From NCBI GenBank assembly GCA_002315375.1, contig DCHR01000029.1, forward strand, positions 35,852 through 99,851: a stretch of DNA of 64,000 nt. Reading direction: 5' to 3'. Of the stretch, positions 60,420 to 64,000 are shown piece by piece. Positions within the stretch are counted from its first letter, which is position 1, and every line of letters starts with the position of its first letter. Position numbers and translations under genes: made by a program. Below the pieces are notes generated by a model, which saw only the letters and a program-made list of their open reading frames with translations, ran no database searches and had not been told where the DNA came from. Source of the DNA: Treponema sp. UBA1747. Lineage in GTDB: Bacteria; Spirochaetota; Spirochaetia; Treponematales; Treponemataceae.

Positions 60420-61222
60420 GTTCCAGCCTGAGAGAGAACCTGAGATGTTGTGAATGAAACCATTTCAGAAGCCATGTCTGTATCACGGATGCGTGATTCA
60501 GAAGCCTGGAGGTTTTCAGCACCAATATCAAGTCCTTTAACTGTCATATCGAGACGGTTCTGGTAAGCACCGAGGTCAGCACGCTGTTTGTTGATCTTTT
60601 TGATTGCTTCATCAAGTGTACCGATAGCACGGTTTGCTTCGTCTGGAGTTTCCAGAGACATAATTGTTTCGTCACCAACGTTGCGGAGTCCGAGAGCTGC
60701 AGCTGACATTGTTCCAATGTAAACCTGTGTTCTCTGGTCCATGTTAGCACCAATGTGGAACCACATTGAAGCTGTTACAACATTTTCACCTGTTGGGCGT
60801 GCGTAACGTCCTGTAAGCATATTCATACCGTTGAACTGAGCAGCAGATGCTACGCGGTCAACTTCAGCGATAAGAGAAGATACTTCAACCTGAATCTGCA
60901 TGCGGTCTTCTGAAGAGTAAATACCGTTGGAAGACTGTACAGCAAGCTGGCGGATACGCTGAACAATGTCAGTTGTTTCCTGGAGGTATCCTTCTGTTGT
61001 CTGAATGAAAGAAATACCGTTCTGGGCATTCTGTGAAGCCTGGTTCAAACCGCGGATCTGTGAACGCATTTTTTCAGAAACTGCGAGTCCTGATGCATCA
61101 TCACCTGCACGGTTGATTCTCATTCCAGAAGAAAGCTTTTCCATGCTTTTCTGTGTGTTCAAATCCTGAATTCCCTGGGAACGCTGAGCGAACATAGCGC
61201 TCATATTGTGATTGATAACCAT
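60362..61222 (-). CDS. flaB: periplasmic flagellar core filament protein FlaB
   Basis: The 286-residue flagellin has the conserved N-terminal (INHNMSAMFAQRSQ, MEKLSSGMRINRAGDDASG) and C-terminal (ASESRIRDTDMASEMVSFT, LAQANQSSQNVLSLL) coiled coils and a short middle, without a signal peptide, as in spirochaete FlaB. GGAG lies six bases before ATG at 61222; a longer frame to 61279 is rejected. Expression is probably driven by the sigma-28-type promoter at 61340-61366. Confidence 0.97.
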   Translation of the reverse strand: MVINHNMSAMFAQRSQGIQDLNTQKSMEKLSSGMRINRAGDDASGLAVSEKMRSQIRGLNQASQNAQNGISFIQTTEGYLQETTDIVQRIRQLAVQSSNGIYSSEDRMQIQVEVSSLIAEVDRVASAAQFNGMNMLTGRYARPTGENVVTASMWFHIGANMDQRTQVYIGTMSAAALGLRNVGDETIMSLETPDEANRAIGTLDEAIKKINKQRADLGAYQNRLDMTVKGLDIGAENLQASESRIRDTDMASEMVSFTTSQVLSQAGTAMLAQANQSSQNVLSLLR

Positions 61223-61339
61223 AAAACACTCCTTTTTTTGGTTAGTACATTTGTTATTGGTTTTACTTGCGCAAACCACTTCCGAAAGCTACGCTTTCAT
61301 GGTGGTTCGCCTCACGGGTTTCCACCACCCTTTACTCTA
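61223..61339 (-). other. flaB 5' leader with hairpin
   Basis: The untranslated leader contains GAAAGC-TAC-GCTTTC flanked by partly complementary ACCACC/GGTGGT sequences, a likely stable stem upstream of the ribosome site. Confidence 0.5.
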
Positions 61340-61366
61340 ATTTCGGAGTTTTTAAGTGTTACTTTA
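61340..61366 (-). promoter_or_regulatory. sigma-28 (FliA)-type promoter of flaB
   Basis: On the minus strand TAAAGTAA, 11 bases, TCCGAAAT, close to the flagellar consensus TAAAGTTT-N11-GCCGATAA. The leader is about 110 bases. Confidence 0.75.
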
Positions 61367-61671
61367 GAAAAAAAATAAAAAAAATTATAAAAAATGCGGA
61401 AAAAATGTTTTTTTAGGGGGAAAGTCTTCCCCCTGGGCTCAAAAGCCCATATAAAATGTGCTTTTTCGCCACACCCCCTTCTCCTAGGGGGCCAGCCCCC
61501 TAAAACCCCCGTTCATATCTATCGCCTCACTGCCGGGATTGTGACCGGGAATAAGTTTTTTTGTTTTTATAAGTGAATAAATGTTTGAATTAAACGCAGT
61601 TTTTATGCATATCCACATTTCTTAAAATGTTAACAAATGTTACATTTATGCATTATTTTCTAATCTTGCAC
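61367..61671. other. non-coding stretch between flaB and tuf promoters, three hairpins
   Basis: Perfect stems occur at AGGGGGAA/TTCCCCCT (61415-61434), TGGGCT/AGCCCA (61434-61449) and TAGGGGG/CCCCCTA (61485-61502), each with a four-base loop. A 60-codon frame here has no ribosome site and is not taken as a gene. The rest is AT-rich. Confidence 0.6.
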
Positions 61672-61700
61672 TTGAACATTTCTTTCTTATTTTGTATATT
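61672..61700 (+). promoter_or_regulatory. promoter of the tuf-rpsJ-rplC operon or of a leader RNA
   Basis: TTGAAC and TATATT are exactly 17 bases apart; transcription is expected near 61707, about 490 bases before tuf. Confidence 0.65.
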
Positions 61701-61706
61701 TATCAA

Positions 61707-62185
61707 ACCTATCCTTATGTTAAAAAGGGGGATAGTGGGTTCTTTGAGATCAGGCGGATTTTAATCCGGCGCAACCGTAAAGTTAGTTCATCAACTTGTC
61801 AGACAGTGGAATAATGAACAGGGAGGAACTTTCAGGTGTGTGCGGCCCTAAACTGGTGAATAACTATCGTTGATAGTTTTCTATATAAGACAACTTGTTT
61901 CGGGGTTTCTGATGGCTGTTCAGCCGTTACTCGAAAGACCAGACCAGTTGTCAAACAACTTGCTTGATAACGTTAGGTGGTGTCGGGTAAGGATATTTCG
62001 AATTGATGAATATCCATTCAGTACAATTCATATAGAATATTCTTCCGAAACTGTCTCTAACAGAAGTCAAACATGGTAACAAAGTGTGTCTGCGAATGAT
62101 GCGGGACTTATTAAGTACCTGTCACATTCTGGCTTAAAGTGCAACACATATTAAATAAAAATTGCCGGAAAAAAAGGACTTCCGG
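61707..62185 (+). ncRNA. structured leader RNA or unidentified small RNA upstream of tuf
   Basis: No credible protein is encoded. Clear stems are CTATCC/GGATAG at the start, CGGATT/AATCCG (61754-61767), ACTATC/GATAGT (61863-61877), a nested domain closed by GACAACT (61889) and AGTTGTC (61946) with GGCTG/CAGCC inside, GGATATT/AATATCC (about 61991-62014), and CCGGAA/TTCCGG (62164-62184) right before the tuf ribosome site. It does not match tmRNA, RNase P, SRP or tRNA motifs that I could test by eye. Confidence 0.4.
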
Positions 62186-62200
62186 TAAAGGAGAAACAAC

Positions 62201-63391
62201 ATGGCAAAGGAAGAGTTCAACAGAACAAAACCTCACATGAACGTTGGTACTATCGGTCACGTAGACCATGGTAAGACTACACTGTCAGCCGCTATCACAA
62301 CATACTGTGGTAACAAATACGGTGACAAAGTACTTAAATATGACGAAATCGATAACTGTCCTGAAGAAAAGGAACGTGGTATCACAATCAACTCTCGTCA
62401 CCTTGAATACCAGTCAGACAAACGCCACTACGCACACATTGACTGTCCAGGTCATGCTGACTACATCAAAAACATGATTACTGGTGCTGCACAGATGGAT
62501 GGTTCTATCCTCGTTATCGCTGCAACAGATGGTGTTATGGCTCAGACAAAAGAACACCTCCTCCTGGCTCGTCAGGTAGGTGTACCAAAGATCATCGTTT
62601 TCCTTAACAAAGTAGACGCTCTTGATGGCGACGAAGAAATGCTCATGATGGTTGAAGAAGATGTTAAAGACACAGTTCAGTCTTACGGATTCTCAGCTGA
62701 CACACCAATCATCAAAGGTTCAGCTTTCAAAGCTCTGAACGAATCTTCAGATGCAGCTAACACAGCATGTATCGAAGAACTCCTTACAGCTATGGACACA
62801 TGGTTCGATGATCCAGTTCGTGATGATCAGAAACCATTCCTTATGCCAATCGAAGACATCTTCACAATCACAGGTCGTGGTACAGTAGTAACTGGACGTA
62901 TCGAACGTGGTGTTGTTCACATGGGTGATGCAGTACAGATCGTAGGTATCAAACCTACACAGGATACAACTGTAACAGGTATCGAAATGTTCAACAAAAC
63001 ACTTAACGAAGGTATGGCTGGTGACAACGCTGGTATCCTCCTCCGTGGTGTTGAAAAGAAAGACGTTGTACGTGGACAGGTTCTGGCAGCTCCAAAATCA
63101 ATCAACCCACATACAAAATTCGAAGCTCAGATCTACGTTCTTTCTGCAAAAGAAGGTGGACGCGAAAAGCCTTTCTTCTCTGGTTACCGCCCACAGTTCT
63201 ACTTCCGCACAACAGATATTACTGGTACAGTAAACCTCTGTGACGGTGTAGATATGGCTAAACCAGGTGACAACCTGAAAATCGAAGGTGATCTGATTCA
63301 CCCAGTTGCTATGGACGAAGGTCTCAAACTCGCTATCCGCGAAGGTGGACGTACAATCGCTTCTGGCCAGGTTACAAAAATCATCGAATAG
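62201..63391 (+). CDS. tuf: elongation factor Tu
   Basis: The 396-residue GTPase brings aminoacyl-tRNA to the ribosome. G1 GHVDHGKT (19-26), DCPGHADY (about 81) and NKVD (about 136) are intact, followed by domains 2 and 3 (RGTVVTGRIERG, YRPQFYFRTTDITG). AAAGGAG precedes the ATG. It heads the S10 ribosomal operon (rpsJ 67 bases downstream). Confidence 0.98.
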   Translation: MAKEEFNRTKPHMNVGTIGHVDHGKTTLSAAITTYCGNKYGDKVLKYDEIDNCPEEKERGITINSRHLEYQSDKRHYAHIDCPGHADYIKNMITGAAQMDGSILVIAATDGVMAQTKEHLLLARQVGVPKIIVFLNKVDALDGDEEMLMMVEEDVKDTVQSYGFSADTPIIKGSAFKALNESSDAANTACIEELLTAMDTWFDDPVRDDQKPFLMPIEDIFTITGRGTVVTGRIERGVVHMGDAVQIVGIKPTQDTTVTGIEMFNKTLNEGMAGDNAGILLRGVEKKDVVRGQVLAAPKSINPHTKFEAQIYVLSAKEGGREKPFFSGYRPQFYFRTTDITGTVNLCDGVDMAKPGDNLKIEGDLIHPVAMDEGLKLAIREGGRTIASGQVTKIIE

Positions 63392-63458
63392 TTTTATTTG
63401 ATATACAAGGGGCTGTTTTAAGCAGCCTCTTGTAATCGTTTTTTAGGAGTACAATAAA

Positions 63459-63767
63459 ATGGCTAATGGAAAGATTCGTGTCAGACTTCGTGCATTCGAT
63501 GTAGAACTGATCGATCAGAGTGCTAAAGCTATCGTACAGGCTGTTCAGAAAGCAGGTGCTAAGGTTTCAGGACCTATCCCTCTTCCAACACGCATTAATA
63601 AGGTAACAGTTCTTCGTTCACCACACGTAAACAAAAAGTCACGTGAACAGTTCGAAATGAGAACTCACAAACGCCTTATTGACATCATGAATCCATCAGA
63701 AGATGTTCTGGATTCACTGAGAAAGCTTGAACTTCCTGCAGGTGTTGATGTAAACATCAAACAGTAA
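63459..63767 (+). CDS. rpsJ: 30S ribosomal protein S10
   Basis: The 102-residue protein has the family start KIRVRLRAFD, the GPIPLPTRI loop and the HVNKKSREQFEMRTHKR block. It takes part in 30S assembly and NusE-type antitermination. AGGAG precedes the ATG. The 135-base gap to rplC contains an AAGCC-GC/GC-GGCTT hairpin and GGAACTTAGTTCC but no gene. Confidence 0.98.
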   Translation: MANGKIRVRLRAFDVELIDQSAKAIVQAVQKAGAKVSGPIPLPTRINKVTVLRSPHVNKKSREQFEMRTHKRLIDIMNPSEDVLDSLRKLELPAGVDVNIKQ

Positions 63768-63902
63768 GTTTCAGAAGCACAAAACCAAGCCGCGCCAGTG
63801 CGCAGGCTTAAAACTTTAATCAAAGGTACGATCCCCTTGGATCTGGGACGACGGCCTTAAAAATAACAGAAGGAACTTAGTTCCTTATTAGGAGATATCA
63901 GA

Positions 63903-64000
63903 ATGAAAGGTCTGATTGCAAAAAAAATTGGCATGACACAGATTTTCGATGCTAGCGGTAATCTTACACCAGTAACCGTGATCCAGATCGAACCAAACGT
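63903..64000 (+). CDS. rplC: 50S ribosomal protein L3, 3' end outside the window
   Basis: The first 32 codons are visible, MKGLIAKKIGMTQIFD and VTVIQIEPN, the standard L3 N-terminus. AGGAG lies upstream of the ATG. It continues the S10 operon beyond the window edge. Confidence 0.93.
   Translation, partial: MKGLIAKKIGMTQIFDASGNLTPVTVIQIEPN

Noticed and set aside
61394..61576. 60-codon frame between flaB and tuf
   Set aside because: No ribosome site, very biased composition and three hairpins; treated as non-coding.
61707..62185. tmRNA, RNase P RNA, SRP RNA or tRNA upstream of tuf
   Set aside because: None of the conserved core sequences (TPsiC arm GGTTCGA, RNase P GAGGAAAGTC, SRP GGTGAC-GGAAG, tmRNA ends) could be found by eye, so no known name is given.

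Overview
The window looks like part of the chromosome of a gut- or rumen-type Treponema. The supporting evidence is a spirochaete FlaB-type flagellin without a signal peptide, an archaeal-style class I lysyl-tRNA synthetase, tuf directly upstream of rpsJ/rplC, many lipoproteins with short lipoboxes, moderately AT-rich DNA, and plant-polysaccharide enzymes (two GH10 xylanases, one GH5 glucanase, a GH130 mannosylglucose phosphorylase and two further (alpha/alpha)6-type sugar enzymes). This is inferred from the sequence alone. No tRNA, rRNA, CRISPR array, transposase or prophage gene was seen.

Layout. 1-9.6 kb: the end of an unknown gene, an exported GH10 xylanase, then a divergent tight operon of GH63/GH37-like enzyme, Ppx, Ppk1 and GH130 phosphorylase, which joins polyphosphate turnover to phosphorolytic sugar use. 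9.6-16.1 kb: tcdA, cysE, a CreB/CreC/CreD signalling set and an EIIC-like permease. 16.4-21.4 kb: a small outer-membrane-type protein, a YhcC-like radical SAM protein, an M29 aminopeptidase, a metallophosphoesterase lipoprotein and a GH5 lipoprotein. 21.5-31.8 kb: lysS, two paralogous chemoreceptors, fabD-fabF-fabZ and a GH10 lipoprotein. 31.9-41.7 kb (minus strand): a 1133-residue phosphorylase-like enzyme, an OppA-like binding protein, four spirochaete-type unknowns and rnhA. 41.9-56.6 kb: a GGDEF/EAL protein, lipoproteins, a TolC-like protein, an SGNH hydrolase, hisB, an ECF-like membrane protein divergent from a NarL-type two-component pair, a frameshifted beta-helix lipoprotein, an FMN alpha-hydroxyacid enzyme, hisG and argD. 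56.7-64 kb: a radical SAM/SPASM-like protein, the CsgG-DUF4810-DUF799 lipoprotein operon, a 264-bp tandem repeat, flaB, a long structured leader, then tuf-rpsJ-rplC.

The most interesting signals are non-coding. (i) Several unrelated genes (creB, an M29 peptidase, lysS, one chemoreceptor, a xylanase, rnhA, argD) have a clean -10 box only 6-9 bases before the ATG and no Shine-Dalgarno, which points to leaderless transcripts. (ii) One palindrome between the two chemoreceptors appears to be both a terminator and a promoter. (iii) A surface lipoprotein is out of frame by one base at an A6 run directly after its start codon. (iv) A dispersed palindromic repeat with a constant loop and changing arms merges with intrinsic terminators. 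(v) The flagellin 3' flank is duplicated, with conserved hairpin arms around diverged loops. (vi) tuf is preceded by about 490 nt of predicted transcribed, hairpin-rich sequence.
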